Shown here piece after piece: positions 11,965 through 20,677 of a stretch of 64,000 bases of DNA. The stretch spans positions 62,001 to 126,000 of the forward strand of contig NZ_JAKGRW010000015.1 of NCBI RefSeq assembly GCF_021555175.1, in the 5' to 3' direction. The stretch comes from Nocardioides alcanivorans. Lineage in GTDB: Bacteria; Actinomycetota; Actinomycetes; Propionibacteriales; Nocardioidaceae. Every line of letters starts with the position of its first letter. Position 1 is the stretch's first letter. The notes below the pieces were generated by a model that worked only from the letters and a program-made list of their open reading frames with translations, was not told the origin of the DNA and searched no databases. Position numbers and translations under genes: made by a program.

Positions 11965-12623
11965 ATGGACGCTGACAAGGTTGTCGTGGTGATCGGGGCC
12001 GGGCCCGGGGTCGGGCTCGCCGTCGCGCGGAGGTTCGGCAAGGCCGGGCACCGTGCGGTGCTGCTGGGGCGTGACCAGGCGGAGGTGGACGAGCTGGTGG
12101 GCCAGCTGGCGGACGAGGGGATCACCGCCGCCGGTGGCCCGATCGACCTCATGGACCCGGGCGACGTACGGCGCGCTGTGGACCAGGCGGGGAGAGGCAC
12201 GGAAGGATCGATGTGCTCCACTTCAACCCGAGCAGGTGGCGTGACAAGGATGTGCTGGAGCTGAGTGTCGAGGAGCTCCTCGAAGACGTGGCGTTCGGCG
12301 CGGGCGCCCTGCTTCCCGCGGTCCAGGCAGCGCGGCCCCATCTGCAGCCGAACGCGCGGATCCTCGTCACCGGGAGCATGGCCGCAGACGAACCGGCCGT
12401 TGCTGCACCGTCGTTGGGGGTGCAGAAGGCTGCGGTCCGCACCTTGACCCATGCCTTCGACAAGACCCTGCGCGCCGCCGGCGTGCGCGCGGTGCTGGTG
12501 CAGGTCAACGGCGCGCTGGCACAGGAGGGCCCGTTCTCCCCGGCCGCGGTGGCAGAGGCCCTGTGGGCAGCGGCCCATCGCGACGAAGCCCGATGGACCG
12601 CCTTCGTTCCCCACGACGGATGA
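11965..12623 (+). CDS. SDR-family protein lacking the catalytic tyrosine (frame break)
   Basis: The Rossmann signature IGAGPGVGLAVARRF lies at the N-terminus, followed by an LGRD second strand and GSMAAD in the position of the catalytic-serine strand. The expected YxxxK is LGVQK, so the lysine is kept but the tyrosine is replaced by leucine. The repaired length is 219 residues. The frame breaks at the GGGG at 12189-12192 and one added G reconnects it to RIDVLHFNPSRW. The ATG at 11965 is leaderless. It may bind NAD(P) without normal reductase chemistry. Confidence 0.72.
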
Positions 12624-12644
12624 CCTCGCTGGCCTGGGAAGCAT

Positions 12645-12684
12645 GAGAGCCGCGGTTCCGGAGACATCCGGAACCGCGGCTCTC
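12645..12684. terminator. Strong bidirectional terminator hairpin
   Basis: Two perfect 18-base arms (12645-12662 and 12667-12684) flank a 4-base loop between convergent stops of the SDR and the secreted Lys-rich protein. Confidence 0.85.
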
Positions 12685-12694
12685 GTTCAGTTGA

Positions 12695-13375
12695 TCAGCG
12701 GCCGCCGAACAGGCCGCCGAGGAGGCCACCCAGCAGGTTGTCGATCAGGTCGAGAAGACCGTCGAGCAGCCCGCCGACGGGGTTGCCGTTCCCGCCACCG
12801 AGGTTGAGGACCGCGTCGAGCAGGTCGTCGACGAGGCTGATGACCGGGCCGAGGATGCTGCTGTCGATGTTGAGACCGGCGAGGTCCTTGAGCAGTTCCT
12901 CGAGCAAGCCGGCGTCCCCGGCCTCGGCCGCCGCGACGGCGCGCTGGGCGATGACGACGAGCTGCTTGATGTCGTTGGGACGCTGCGCCTTGATCTTGGC
13001 ACGGAGCTTCTTGACCTTCTTGACCTTCTTGGCCTTGCTGACCTTGACGGTGAGCTTGTCGATGCGCTTCGACCCGGCGTTCACCTGCTTGGTGGCAGTG
13101 GTGCGCACCTGGGCAGGGATCTTGGCCGAGTTCTTGTCGAGGTAGCTCTTGACCTTGCGGTAGGCCTTCTGCTTCTTGACAGCGAGCTTCGTCGTCTTCT
13201 TCTTGGCGTTGTTCAGCTTCTTCTTGGCGGGGGCCTTGCGGGCCACGGCCTGGACGGTCTGCTCAGCACCGGCGGTGTTGGCCGGAGCCGCCTGCACGAC
13301 GGTGGTGACGCCGAGCACGAGGGCTGACGACACGAAGGCAGTGGCAACCGCCTTGCGGGCACGCGAGAAAGACAT
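12695..13375 (-). CDS. Secreted lysine-rich protein with Gly-Leu C-terminal tail
   Basis: The 226-residue product has a signal peptide (about 1-30, hydrophobic ALVLGVTTVV, then QAAPA). A strongly basic Lys/Ala-rich middle section with KK and KVKK repeats follows (about 45-130). The tail is made of GGLLDGLLDLIDNLLGG-type amphipathic or hydrophobic repeats ending FGGR. A near-ideal ribosome-binding site (GGGAGGAATTC) precedes the ATG at 13375, which is why the longer upstream start is rejected. I do not recognise a family. The composition suggests a surface-attached or polyanion-binding protein. Confidence 0.7.
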   Translation of the reverse strand: MSFSRARKAVATAFVSSALVLGVTTVVQAAPANTAGAEQTVQAVARKAPAKKKLNNAKKKTTKLAVKKQKAYRKVKSYLDKNSAKIPAQVRTTATKQVNAGSKRIDKLTVKVSKAKKVKKVKKLRAKIKAQRPNDIKQLVVIAQRAVAAAEAGDAGLLEELLKDLAGLNIDSSILGPVISLVDDLLDAVLNLGGGNGNPVGGLLDGLLDLIDNLLGGLLGGLFGGR

Positions 13376-13471
13376 GAATTCCTCCCAAAGGAGCAGGTGC
13401 CTCCCTGACACCTGCCGTGCGGCGGCACCTCCCAAGGGCCGTCGCATGTGGCCGAACGTACAGACATTTGT

Positions 13472-13485
13472 GGGACCAAGGTCCC
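13472..13485. promoter_or_regulatory. GGGACC-AA-GGTCCC palindrome, DosR/DevR-like site
   Basis: A perfect 14-base palindrome lies about 97 bases upstream of the secreted protein's ATG. It resembles the core of the DosR/DevR box, which has GGGAC and GTCCC half-sites with an AT-rich centre. DosR-type control of redox or hypoxia genes is established in mycobacteria and Streptomyces. Its use here is inferred from sequence similarity only. Confidence 0.4.
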
Positions 13486-13662
13486 GGGCGCTCCGGGCGT
13501 ATGACCTACGTCACGCAACTGGTCTGGACCGGTCCGCGCCAGGTTGGCGGCTTTGACAAATGAGGCTCTAGAGTAAAGCGCTTCGACACCCGGCGAACGC
13601 CGTGGCTGACAGACTGTTCGCGCCAAGGGCCGGAACGGGTGATCGGGGAGAACGGGGACACG

Positions 13663-13968
13663 GTGGCGGTCGAACCACGCACGGTCTGGGTGCACCGACC
13701 CGATCGAGGTGCAGTCGCTTGGTTGGTGGCCGTGGCCACGGTGCCGGCGAGTCCGGTGCTGCTGGTCTGGGTCCACACCGTCCTGGACGCCGCCCGGGAT
13801 GGTCACGCCCCGCACCGTCTGGGCGTCGTACTCGTCGTGGGTTGGGCGTTCTTCGGCGGTCTGCTCGCATGCGCGCCCGCGCATCGGGTGGCGCGAGGGC
13901 TCGGGGTCGGGATGGTTGCCGGAGCCCTCGTCTGCCTGGTGACGCTGGGGCTGTGGGGTCGGCTGTGA
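13663..13968 (+). CDS. Small hydrophobic membrane protein
   Basis: About 101 residues with three likely membrane segments (near 18-38, 56-74 and 80-98) and a short basic N-terminus. No family is recognised. The GTG at 13663 has GGGGA upstream; an alternative GTG lies at 13639. Its TGA overlaps the next gene's GTG by four bases, so the two are coupled. Confidence 0.55.
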   Translation: MAVEPRTVWVHRPDRGAVAWLVAVATVPASPVLLVWVHTVLDAARDGHAPHRLGVVLVVGWAFFGGLLACAPAHRVARGLGVGMVAGALVCLVTLGLWGRL

Positions 13969-14267
13969 CGAGTGAACCGGCGGCAGCGCACTTCCGGGAG
14001 ATACCGCGCTACGTCGGCCCCGTCAGCGTTCTCGGTGTGGTCGTGGGGGTCCTGATGTGGACGTTGCCCATGCACTGGGGCGGCAACACCTACCTTCTCT
14101 ATCTCGTCCCTCCAGCTGGACTTCTGCTGTTGGTGGTCCCCGGAGCGGCGCGGCAGTTCGGCGCAGGCCTGGTCGGCGCGCTCCTGTTCTGGCCCGTTGC
14201 TGCGCTGGGCCTGCTCCTTCTCGTCCTCGGGCTCGCCGTGGTGGGCGCCGAAGGACCGTGGGTCTGA
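13965..14267 (+). CDS. Small hydrophobic membrane protein, coupled partner
   Basis: 100 residues with three membrane segments (about 18-36, 42-60 and 68-94) and a short charged N-terminus (MTSEPAAAHFREIPRY). No family is recognised. The GTGA overlap with the preceding membrane protein suggests a two-component membrane complex; that is inference. Confidence 0.55.
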   Translation: MTSEPAAAHFREIPRYVGPVSVLGVVVGVLMWTLPMHWGGNTYLLYLVPPAGLLLLVVPGAARQFGAGLVGALLFWPVAALGLLLLVLGLAVVGAEGPWV

Positions 14268-14515
14268 GCGGCCCCATCGCGCTCCGCGGAAAACCCGTGG
14301 TGCGGGGCTGACGTCCTGCACTACGTTCTGGGAACACGCGACGTCCCAACCATCGAGGGAGCGGGAGCTCATCGAACCCGGGGTGTCTGCTCCAGCAGCG
14401 CGTTCACGCACCTCGACGATCCGTCCCGGCCGAGGCGATCAGGACCGCACCCTCCGCTGCCGCGGCGGCGCGGCTCTTGCAGCTGCCGTGTCACGACACT
14501 GAAAGGAACCAGATC
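14268..14515 (+). other. Structured 248-base leader before rtcB
   Basis: No protein-like frame is visible. Complementary segments suggest RNA structure: GGAGC at 14358-14362 with GCTCC at 14389-14393, enclosing CGGG (14362-14365) and CCCG (14377-14380). Several GC-rich hairpins follow. No sigma-54 promoter and no complete tRNA can be recognised. Confidence 0.35.
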
Positions 14516-15736
14516 ATGAACACCCACGCCACGTTCCCCGTCGCACTGCCCGGGGCCGGTGCCGAGACCCTCATGTGGGCTCGTCCGGAGGACGTGGAGG
14601 ACCAGGCACTCGCTCAACTGCGCAACATCTCGCAGCTGCCGTGGGTGCACGGCGTGCGCGTGATGCCCGACGTACACCTCGGCAAGGGCGCGACCGTTGG
14701 CTCCGTGGTCGCCATGCGCGACGCGGTGTCCCCGTCAGCGGTGGGCGTCGACATCGGCTGCGGCATGCAGGCGGTGCGCACCGACCTCACGGAGGCTGAC
14801 CTCCCCGAGGACCTGAGGGGGCTGCGTCGGGCGGTGGAGCAGGCGATTCCGGTAGGTTTCGCGTCGCACCGGGACGCCCCTGACGTCGGCCGGCTCGGTC
14901 TCACCTCAGGACGGTACGGGGACTGGGATTCCTTCTGGGCCGGGTTCTCCGGCCTCCACGACGCCGTGCAGGACAGGGAGCGCCGGGCGCAGCAGCAGAT
15001 GGGCAGCCTCGGCGGCGGCAACCACTTCATCGAGTTGACCGCTGACGAGTCGGGGCGCATCTGGTTGATGTTGCACTCGGGCTCGCGCAACATCGGCAAG
15101 GAGATCGCGGACCGGCACATCCACGAGGCCAAGGGGCTGGAGCACAACCTCGGACTGCCAGATCGCGACCTGGCGGTCTTCCTCGCCGGAACGCCGCAGA
15201 TGGAGCGCTACCTGGGGGACCTCTACTGGGCTCAGGAGTACGCCGCACGCAACCGCGCCGTCATGATGGCCCTCTTCGAGGAGGTCGTCGCGAGCTTCTT
15301 CGTGGATCGGGGCCGGGAGGTGACGTTCGGCGACCAGGTCTCGGCGCACCACAACTACGTGGCGCAGGAGTCCTATGGTGGGGTGCCGCTGGTCGTGACC
15401 CGCAAGGGTGCGATCTCGGCGCAGGCCGACCAGTACGGATTGATCCCCGGGTCGATGGGCACGGGGTCGTACGTCGTCAGGGGACTCGGCAACGAGCAGA
15501 GTTACTGCTCCGCGTCCCACGGAGCCGGGCGTCGGATGTCGCGGACGAAGGCCAAGAAGACCTTCAACGTGGCTGACCTCGTGGCCCAAACGGCGGGCGT
15601 GGAGTGCCGCAAGGACGCCGGGGTGCTCGATGAGATCCCGGGTGCCTACAAGGACCTCGAGTCGGTGATCGAGGCCCAGGTCGACCTCGTGGAGGTCGTC
15701 GCCCGGCTGACCACGTTGCTCTGCGTGAAGGGCTGA
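14516..15736 (+). CDS. rtcB: RtcB-family RNA-splicing ligase
   Basis: This 406-residue Mn- and GTP-dependent ligase joins 2',3'-cyclic phosphate or 3'-phosphate ends to 5'-OH RNA. Diagnostic motifs are VGVDIGCGM (metal-binding Asp and Cys), GGGNHFIE, HSGSRNIG, and SASHGAGR, whose histidine accepts GMP. Family length is normal. The ATG at 14516 is preceded by GAAAGGA. No rtcA or rtcR lies nearby, so control differs from the enterobacterial rtcBA operon. It is followed by a strong terminator. Confidence 0.93.
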   Translation: MNTHATFPVALPGAGAETLMWARPEDVEDQALAQLRNISQLPWVHGVRVMPDVHLGKGATVGSVVAMRDAVSPSAVGVDIGCGMQAVRTDLTEADLPEDLRGLRRAVEQAIPVGFASHRDAPDVGRLGLTSGRYGDWDSFWAGFSGLHDAVQDRERRAQQQMGSLGGGNHFIELTADESGRIWLMLHSGSRNIGKEIADRHIHEAKGLEHNLGLPDRDLAVFLAGTPQMERYLGDLYWAQEYAARNRAVMMALFEEVVASFFVDRGREVTFGDQVSAHHNYVAQESYGGVPLVVTRKGAISAQADQYGLIPGSMGTGSYVVRGLGNEQSYCSASHGAGRRMSRTKAKKTFNVADLVAQTAGVECRKDAGVLDEIPGAYKDLESVIEAQVDLVEVVARLTTLLCVKG

Positions 15737-15744
15737 GTGGAGAG

Positions 15745-15769
15745 TCGCGGGCCCGTCGAGGGCCCGCGA
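15745..15769 (+). terminator. Rho-independent-type terminator after rtcB
   Basis: TCGCGGGCCC and GGGCCCGCGA form a perfect 10-base stem around GTCGA, followed by a T-rich stretch (TTCACCGTTCTT). Confidence 0.8.
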
Positions 15770-15874
15770 TTCACCGTTCTTCCCCTGCTGTTCACCGGAA
15801 TCTGTTCCACTGGAGAGGCATCCAGTGCATGACACGGGCTGTCGACGCGCCCGGACCGAAGGAGGTGACGCGTC

Positions 15875-16336
15875 GTGACCGCTGCCACCGTGCGCCTGCT
15901 CAACGCCTCCTACGAGCCGATGGGGCGCGTCTCGTTCCAGCAGGCAATGAAGATGCTCTGGCGTCGGGTGGCGATCGTCGAGGAGGCGCTCGACGGGCGC
16001 TCCGTGGGTCCACACCCGTGGCCGACGGTGATCAGGTTGGTTCGGTACGTCGCCCAGAAGTGGCTCTACCGGCCTGCCGGCTGGCATCGGGGAGGCGTCT
16101 TCCTCCGGGACGGCCACCGCTGCGCCTACTGCGGCCGCAAGGCAACCACCCTCGATCACGTGGTACCTCGCTCCCGAGGTGGTGGGTGGACGTGGACCAA
16201 CGTCGTCTCGGCCTGCTGGGAGTGCAACGGCCGCAAGGCTGACCGGACGCCGGAGGAGGCGGGGATGCCGCTGCGCCACGCGACGCCGTACGTGCCGTTG
16301 GTCGTCGAGCTGGTCCGGGCACGGGCCGTGGCCTGA
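15875..16336 (+). CDS. HNH endonuclease-family protein
   Basis: The 153-residue protein has an HNH fold in its second half: CAYCG, then LDHVVPRSRGG with the catalytic His, then NVVSACWECNGRK. Two CxxC pairs should bind zinc. The N-terminal 60 residues (VRLLNASYEPMGRVSFQQA) match the conserved actinobacterial group often encoded as a lone chromosomal gene. A GGAGG sits before the GTG at 15875. The biological target is not known. Confidence 0.85.
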   Translation: MTAATVRLLNASYEPMGRVSFQQAMKMLWRRVAIVEEALDGRSVGPHPWPTVIRLVRYVAQKWLYRPAGWHRGGVFLRDGHRCAYCGRKATTLDHVVPRSRGGGWTWTNVVSACWECNGRKADRTPEEAGMPLRHATPYVPLVVELVRARAVA

Positions 16337-16389
16337 CGTCCGCCGGGCGTGATCGGAATGTATTGCGTGCCGGCGAGGTTGTCGTCGAC

Positions 16390-17823
16390 GTGAATCTTCA
16401 GGACTCCCGTCGGATCTCCATCCTGTTGGGCGTCCTCTTCGGGCTCACCGGCATGGGCTCCTCCTCTGCGGCCATCGCGGTGCCCTTGCTCGCCGATGAC
16501 CTCGGGACCAGCGTGGGCGTCGGCACCTGGACGATCACCCTCTATGCGCTGATGCTGGCGGTCGCGACCCCGATCTACGGTCGGGTCGCGGACCTGACCG
16601 GGGTCCGCCTGCCGCTGATGGTCGGCGTGGGCCTGATGACGGCAGGGGCGGTGCTGTCCGCGCTCGCTCCCAACTTCGAGGTGTTGCTGGTCTCCCGCGT
16701 CCTCCAGGGCGCGGGAGCCGCTGCCGTGCCCACGCTGGGTGTCACCGTGCTCTCGGCTCGTTACGACGGGGAAGTTCGCGGGCTCGCACTCGGACGCCTG
16801 GCCGGCGCTGCCGCTGCATTGTCGTGTCTGGGCCCCTTGGTCGGGGGAGCGGTCGAGGCACAGTTCGGCTGGCGTGCCGTGATGGCGCTCCCTGTGCTGG
16901 GGCTGCTGATCCTCCCGTTCGTGTGGAGCGCGCTCCACCGCGACGGCACCGGCGCACGGCTCGACATCGTCGGTGCCTTCCTGGTGGCAGCGACCTCTGC
17001 AGGCCTGGTGTTGGTGATCCAGTCGCCCTCGACCGGGTGGACCGTGGCACTCGCCGGTGTGCTCCTCGTCGTCCTGGGCACGCCCGCAGTGGCTGTGCAG
17101 GTCCGCCGACGTCCCCAGGGCTTCTTGCCGTTGTCGGTGATCAGCAACGCAGCGGTCATCCGCAGCGCGATTGCTGCCGCCGCCGTACCTGCGTCGTGGT
17201 TCGGGCTCCTGATCGCGGTGCCGGCCGTCATGATCGCCCACGGTTGGCAGGCGTGGGAGGTGGGCGTGCTGCTCGTGCCGAGTGCGGCGGTCGGCCTCGT
17301 CGTGCCTCGGATCGCCGGGCCCCTTCTGAACCGGTACGGCGGGCCGCGCGCCTTGGCCTTCGCCGGTGTTCTCGCCTCCTCGGCGCTGCTGCTCGCAGCC
17401 TTCGGGGCAGAGCGTCATTCGGCAGTGGCCCTCGGCTGCTCGGTCCTCCTCGTCACGGTGGCGTTCGGGGTCGGTCAGCCGGCGCTGATGACGTCGGTCG
17501 GCGACGCTGTCCACGTTGACGTACGTGGGGTCGCACTCGGCATCGCCACACTGCTGTTCATGGTCGGTGGCAGTGTGGGTTCTGCCGTCGTGGGAGGAGT
17601 CGGCGAGGTCTTCGGGATCCCGCACAGCCTGCTGCTCCTGGCCGCGCTGCCGTTGATCGGGTTGATCGCCCTCGTCCCCATGCTCCGCCGGGAGCAACCG
17701 CGAGACGGGTCCTCAGGGCACCCCGTTGGTCAGCAGCCCGTCGGTCGGCACCCCCTTGGTCGGCACCCCGTTGGTCGAGCTCGTCGAGACCCCCAGGACG
17801 GCCAGGCGAACGGCGGCACGTAA
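16390..17823 (+). CDS. MFS transporter, DHA2-like drug/proton antiporter type
   Basis: About 477 residues with roughly 14 hydrophobic segments and MFS loop motifs (YGRVADLTGVRLP after helix 2, then RVLQGAGAAAVPT). This is typical of multidrug exporters. The GTG at 16390 gives MNLQDSRRISILLG; a TTG at 16363 is an alternative. The C-terminal tail contains four 5-residue repeats (HPVGQ, QPVGR, HPLGR, HPVGR) that come from 15-bp tandem DNA repeats and a REP-like palindrome. The tail is probably invaded non-functional sequence. The substrate is unknown. Confidence 0.8.
   Translation: MNLQDSRRISILLGVLFGLTGMGSSSAAIAVPLLADDLGTSVGVGTWTITLYALMLAVATPIYGRVADLTGVRLPLMVGVGLMTAGAVLSALAPNFEVLLVSRVLQGAGAAAVPTLGVTVLSARYDGEVRGLALGRLAGAAAALSCLGPLVGGAVEAQFGWRAVMALPVLGLLILPFVWSALHRDGTGARLDIVGAFLVAATSAGLVLVIQSPSTGWTVALAGVLLVVLGTPAVAVQVRRRPQGFLPLSVISNAAVIRSAIAAAAVPASWFGLLIAVPAVMIAHGWQAWEVGVLLVPSAAVGLVVPRIAGPLLNRYGGPRALAFAGVLASSALLLAAFGAERHSAVALGCSVLLVTVAFGVGQPALMTSVGDAVHVDVRGVALGIATLLFMVGGSVGSAVVGGVGEVFGIPHSLLLLAALPLIGLIALVPMLRREQPRDGSSGHPVGQQPVGRHPLGRHPVGRARRDPQDGQANGGT
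17717..17776 (+). repeat. Four tandem 15-bp repeats inside the MFS gene
   Basis: Units start at 17717, 17732, 17747 and 17762, with consensus GGCACCCCGTTGGTC. Unit 2 is degenerate. The length preserves the reading frame. Confidence 0.75.
17772..17791 (+). repeat. REP-like palindrome, copy 1
   Basis: TGGTCGAGCTCGTCGAGACC is imperfectly palindromic and matches 17 of 20 bases of the reverse complement of the element at 41681-41700. Similar GGTCTCGAC-type repeats are, from memory, common in Nocardioides genomes. Confidence 0.5.
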
Positions 17824-17846
17824 CGCACCTTCGGAACAGTCGAACA

Positions 17847-17882
17847 AGTACTCGGAGGTCCTGAAGTACTCGGAAGTCCTGA
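17847..17882 (+). repeat. Two tandem 18-bp repeats
   Basis: AGTACTCGGAGGTCCTGA is followed directly by the same 18 bases with one G-to-A change. They lie between the MFS stop and the tRNA terminator; no function is evident. Confidence 0.7.
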
Positions 17883-17890
17883 AATGAAGA

Positions 17891-17916
17891 AAAGGCCCTG
17901 TGGAGCCAGGGCCTTT
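17891..17916 (-). terminator. Terminator of tRNA-Leu
   Basis: AAAGGCCCTG and CAGGGCCTTT form a perfect 10-base stem with a 6-base loop. On the minus strand it ends in a T-rich tail (CCTTTTCTTCATTTC), directly downstream of the tRNA. Confidence 0.85.
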
Positions 17917-17920
17917 CCAG

Positions 17921-18005
17921 TGTCCGAGGGGGACTTGAACCCCCACGCCCGTTAAAGGGCACTAGCACCTCAAGCTAGCGCGTCTACCAATTCCGCCACC
18001 CGGAC
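17921..18005 (-). tRNA. tRNA-Leu, anticodon GAG
   Basis: The full cloverleaf can be drawn: acceptor arms GTCCGGG and CTCGGAC with one G-T pair, D arm TGGCGGAATTGGTAGACGC, anticodon stem CTAGC/GCTAG around TTGAGGT (anticodon GAG), a long variable arm as expected for Leu, and T arm with GGGGGTTCAAGTCCCCC. The discriminator is A. CCA is not encoded. The gene is 85 bases long. Confidence 0.95.
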
Positions 18006-18075
18006 GAGTGCGGTGAAACCATAACAACAGTGCGGCCAAACATGCACATCGGGGGCCCGGTGACAGGATGGATCC

Positions 18076-19388
18076 ATGGCGACACAAGGCGAAGCAGCAC
18101 ATCGGCCCGACGGTGAGGTCGTGGAGCTGTGTCGGGAACTGATCCGGATCGACACCTCCAACTACGGCGACGAGGACGGCCCGGGAGAGCGGCTGGCCGC
18201 TGAACGCGTCGCGGGATGGCTCGACGAGGTGGGCATCGAGAGCACCCTGCTCGAGTCGGAGCCCGGCCGCACGTCCCTGGTCGCTCGCTGGGGCGACGGG
18301 CCCGGCGACCCGTTGCTGGTGCACGGCCACCTCGACGTGGTGCCGGCGGCCGCGGACGACTGGCAGTTGCCGCCCTTCGCCGGGGAGATCCACGATGGCC
18401 AGCTCTGGGGGCGCGGCACCGTCGACATGAAGGACTTCGACGCGATGGTGCTCTCGGTCATCCGCTCCCGGGTCCGAGCAGGACTGCCACCCAACCGTCC
18501 CGTCGTACTCTGCTTCACCGCCGACGAGGAGGCGGGCGGTCGCAAGGGAGCCGAGTTCCTGGTCCGCGAACACCCCGACCTGATCGCCGACTGCACTGCT
18601 GCGATCGGTGAGGTGGGTGGCTTCAGTACGTCGGTGCGCGGCCAGCGCTTCTACCTGATCGAGGCCGCGGAGAAGGGGATGGCGTGGATCCGGTTGAAGG
18701 CCAGTGGCCGGGCCGGTCACGGCTCCATGATCAACCAGGACAACGCCGTCACGCGACTCGCTGGCGCCGTCGCCAGGATCGGCAGCCACGATTGGCCGGT
18801 GCGGCTCACACCCAGCATGGAGGTGCTCCTGGCGTCGGTGGCAGAGCTCGCTGGCACGACCGCGACACCTGACAACGCCGAAGCGCTGGTGGAGGAGTTC
18901 GGTCCCGCCTCGCGCATGCTCGGAGCCGTGCTGCGCAACACCGTCAACCCGACGATGTTCAACGCCGGCTACAAGGTCAACGTCATCCCGGGGAGGCGAC
19001 GGCGTACGTCGACGGCCGCTTCCTCCCCGGCTACGAGGACGAGTTCTTCGCAACACTCGCGGAACTGTGCGGCGACCACGTGTCGATCGAGGCCGAGACC
19101 CACCTCAAGCCATGGAGCTCGCCCTTCAGCGGCGACCCGGTCGATGCCATCACCCAGTCACTGCTGACCCACGATCCCGAGGCGCGCGTGGCGCCGTACC
19201 TGATGAGTGCCGGCACCGACGCCAAGCACTTCCGGGAGCTGGGGATGGAGAGCTACGGGTTCGCACCGCTCCGTCTGCCGGACGATCTCGACTTCACCGC
19301 GCTCTTCCACGGCGTCGACGAGCGAGTCCCCGTGGACGCACTCGAGTTCGGGGCGCGGGTGCTCGACACCTTCTTCGACCTGGCCTGA
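18076..19388 (+). CDS. M20-family metallopeptidase/hydrolase (frame break)
   Basis: This zinc-dependent aminoacylase/carboxypeptidase-type enzyme has about 437 residues after repair. Metal ligands appear in HGHLDVVP, GRGTVDMK and TADEEAGG, with a late MSAGTDAKHF. The lid domain begins around GRAGHGSM. The frame breaks at the GGGG at 18990-18993; one added G restores NVIPGEATAYVDGRFLPG. The ATG at 18076 follows a CAGGAT box by six bases, so the gene is probably leaderless. It is divergent from tRNA-Leu. The substrate is unknown. Confidence 0.88.
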
Positions 19389-19408
19389 CCCGTTGGCGCC
19401 CCGACGGC

Positions 19409-19642
19409 TCAGATGATCGCGAAGTCGTAGTTGGGTCGCACCTGACGAATGATCTTGCGGCGCAGCACCACCCGGCGTACGCCGTCGTGTCCGATACGCA
19501 CCCGGTCGAGCTCCCAGCCACCGTGCTCGGCCCGGTCGACGAGGATGCGGGTGACGGTGTTGCGTGAGAAGTCGCGGGGGAGGGTGAGGTTCTGGAACTC
19601 CCACTCCACGCCGAGACGATGGGGTGACCGGATCCGGGACAT
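19409..19642 (-). CDS. DUF5703-family small protein
   Basis: 77 residues with the actinobacterial DUF5703 pattern: EFQNLTLPRDFSRN, then a GGWELDRVRI strand and a basic VVLRRKIIRQ end. The function is unknown. The ATG lies two bases after the aldo/keto reductase stop, so it is the second gene of that operon. Confidence 0.75.
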   Translation of the reverse strand: MSRIRSPHRLGVEWEFQNLTLPRDFSRNTVTRILVDRAEHGGWELDRVRIGHDGVRRVVLRRKIIRQVRPNYDFAII

Positions 19643-19644
19643 GC

Positions 19645-20595
19645 CTACTCCGGTGCCGAGACGTCGTCCAACGCCTCGATGATCTCGCGGGGCAGGGTCA
19701 GCTCCTCCGTGCCGAGGGACGCCTTCAACTGGGCGGCGGTGCGCGCGCCCACGATGGGCGCGGCGACGGTGGGGCGATCGCGGACCCAGGTCAGCGCCAC
19801 TTCGAGAGGGGTCCAGCCGAGTCCCTCCGCTGCGGCAACGGTCGCCTCGACCACACGCTGGCTGCGGGCGTTGAGATAGCTGCCCACGAAGTTCGAGAAG
19901 TGCGGGGAGGCAGCCCGGGAATCGGCGGGAGTGCCGTTGCGGTACTTGCCGGTGAGCACACCGCGCCCCAGTGGGGACCAGGCCAGGACACCCAGGCCCA
20001 TGGCCTCCGCGGCGGGGAGCACCTCGTGCTCCGCATGGCGGGCCAGGAGTGAGTACTCGACCTGGTTCGAGGCCAGCACGGTGCGACCGGCTCCGGCGCG
20101 CTGCCAGGTTGCGGCCTGCGCACTCTGCCAACCGTTGTAGTTGGACACGCCGGCATAGGCGACCCGGCCACTGGAGACGGCGATGTCGACGGCGGTGAGG
20201 GTCTCCTCGATCGGGATCCCGTCGACCCAGGCGTGCACCTGCCACAGATCGATGTGGTCGACGCCGAGCCGGCGCAACGACTCGTCGAGGGAGCGCAGCA
20301 GGAAGCCGCGGGACGTGTTGGTCTCCCGGACCCCGCGACGCCGCGAGATCCCGGCCTTCGAGGCGAGGACGACGTCGTCACGCTGCACCACGTCACCGAG
20401 CAGGGAGCCGATCAACGACTCCGAGGCACCGTCGCCGTAGCCCGCGGCGGTGTCGATGAGGGTCCCACCGGCTTCGACGAAGGCGATCAGCTGGTCGCGT
20501 GCTTCGTGCTCGTCGGTGTCCCGCCCCCAGGTCAAGGTGCCCAGGCCCAGGCGGGAGATCTTCAAGCCGGTGGCGCCCAACGCGCGTTGCTGCAT
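19645..20595 (-). CDS. Aldo/keto reductase
   Basis: A 316-residue NADPH-dependent TIM-barrel oxidoreductase. The catalytic set is visible: Asp and Tyr in [12 protein letters not shown], Lys in ASKAG, and His in VHAW. GVSNYN follows, as in YajO/potassium-channel-beta-like members. A TAACGT box at 20603-20608 lies 7 bases before the ATG, indicating a leaderless start. The physiological substrate is unknown. Confidence 0.88.
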   Translation of the reverse strand: MQQRALGATGLKISRLGLGTLTWGRDTDEHEARDQLIAFVEAGGTLIDTAAGYGDGASESLIGSLLGDVVQRDDVVLASKAGISRRRGVRETNTSRGFLLRSLDESLRRLGVDHIDLWQVHAWVDGIPIEETLTAVDIAVSSGRVAYAGVSNYNGWQSAQAATWQRAGAGRTVLASNQVEYSLLARHAEHEVLPAAEAMGLGVLAWSPLGRGVLTGKYRNGTPADSRAASPHFSNFVGSYLNARSQRVVEATVAAAEGLGWTPLEVALTWVRDRPTVAAPIVGARTAAQLKASLGTEELTLPREIIEALDDVSAPE

Positions 20596-20677
20596 GGGAA
20601 GAACGTTAGGTCACGGCCTGGAACCACGCGGCCGCGGCTCGCCGGATCTCACGTGGTGCTCGGTAGGGTTCCGCCCT

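Noticed and set aside
13553..13574. TTGACA with TAGAGT as a housekeeping promoter
   Set aside because: The spacing is 10 bases, far below the usual 16-18.
14358..14393. tRNA or pseudo-tRNA before rtcB
   Set aside because: The segment has an acceptor-like pairing but no D arm, anticodon arm or standard T loop.
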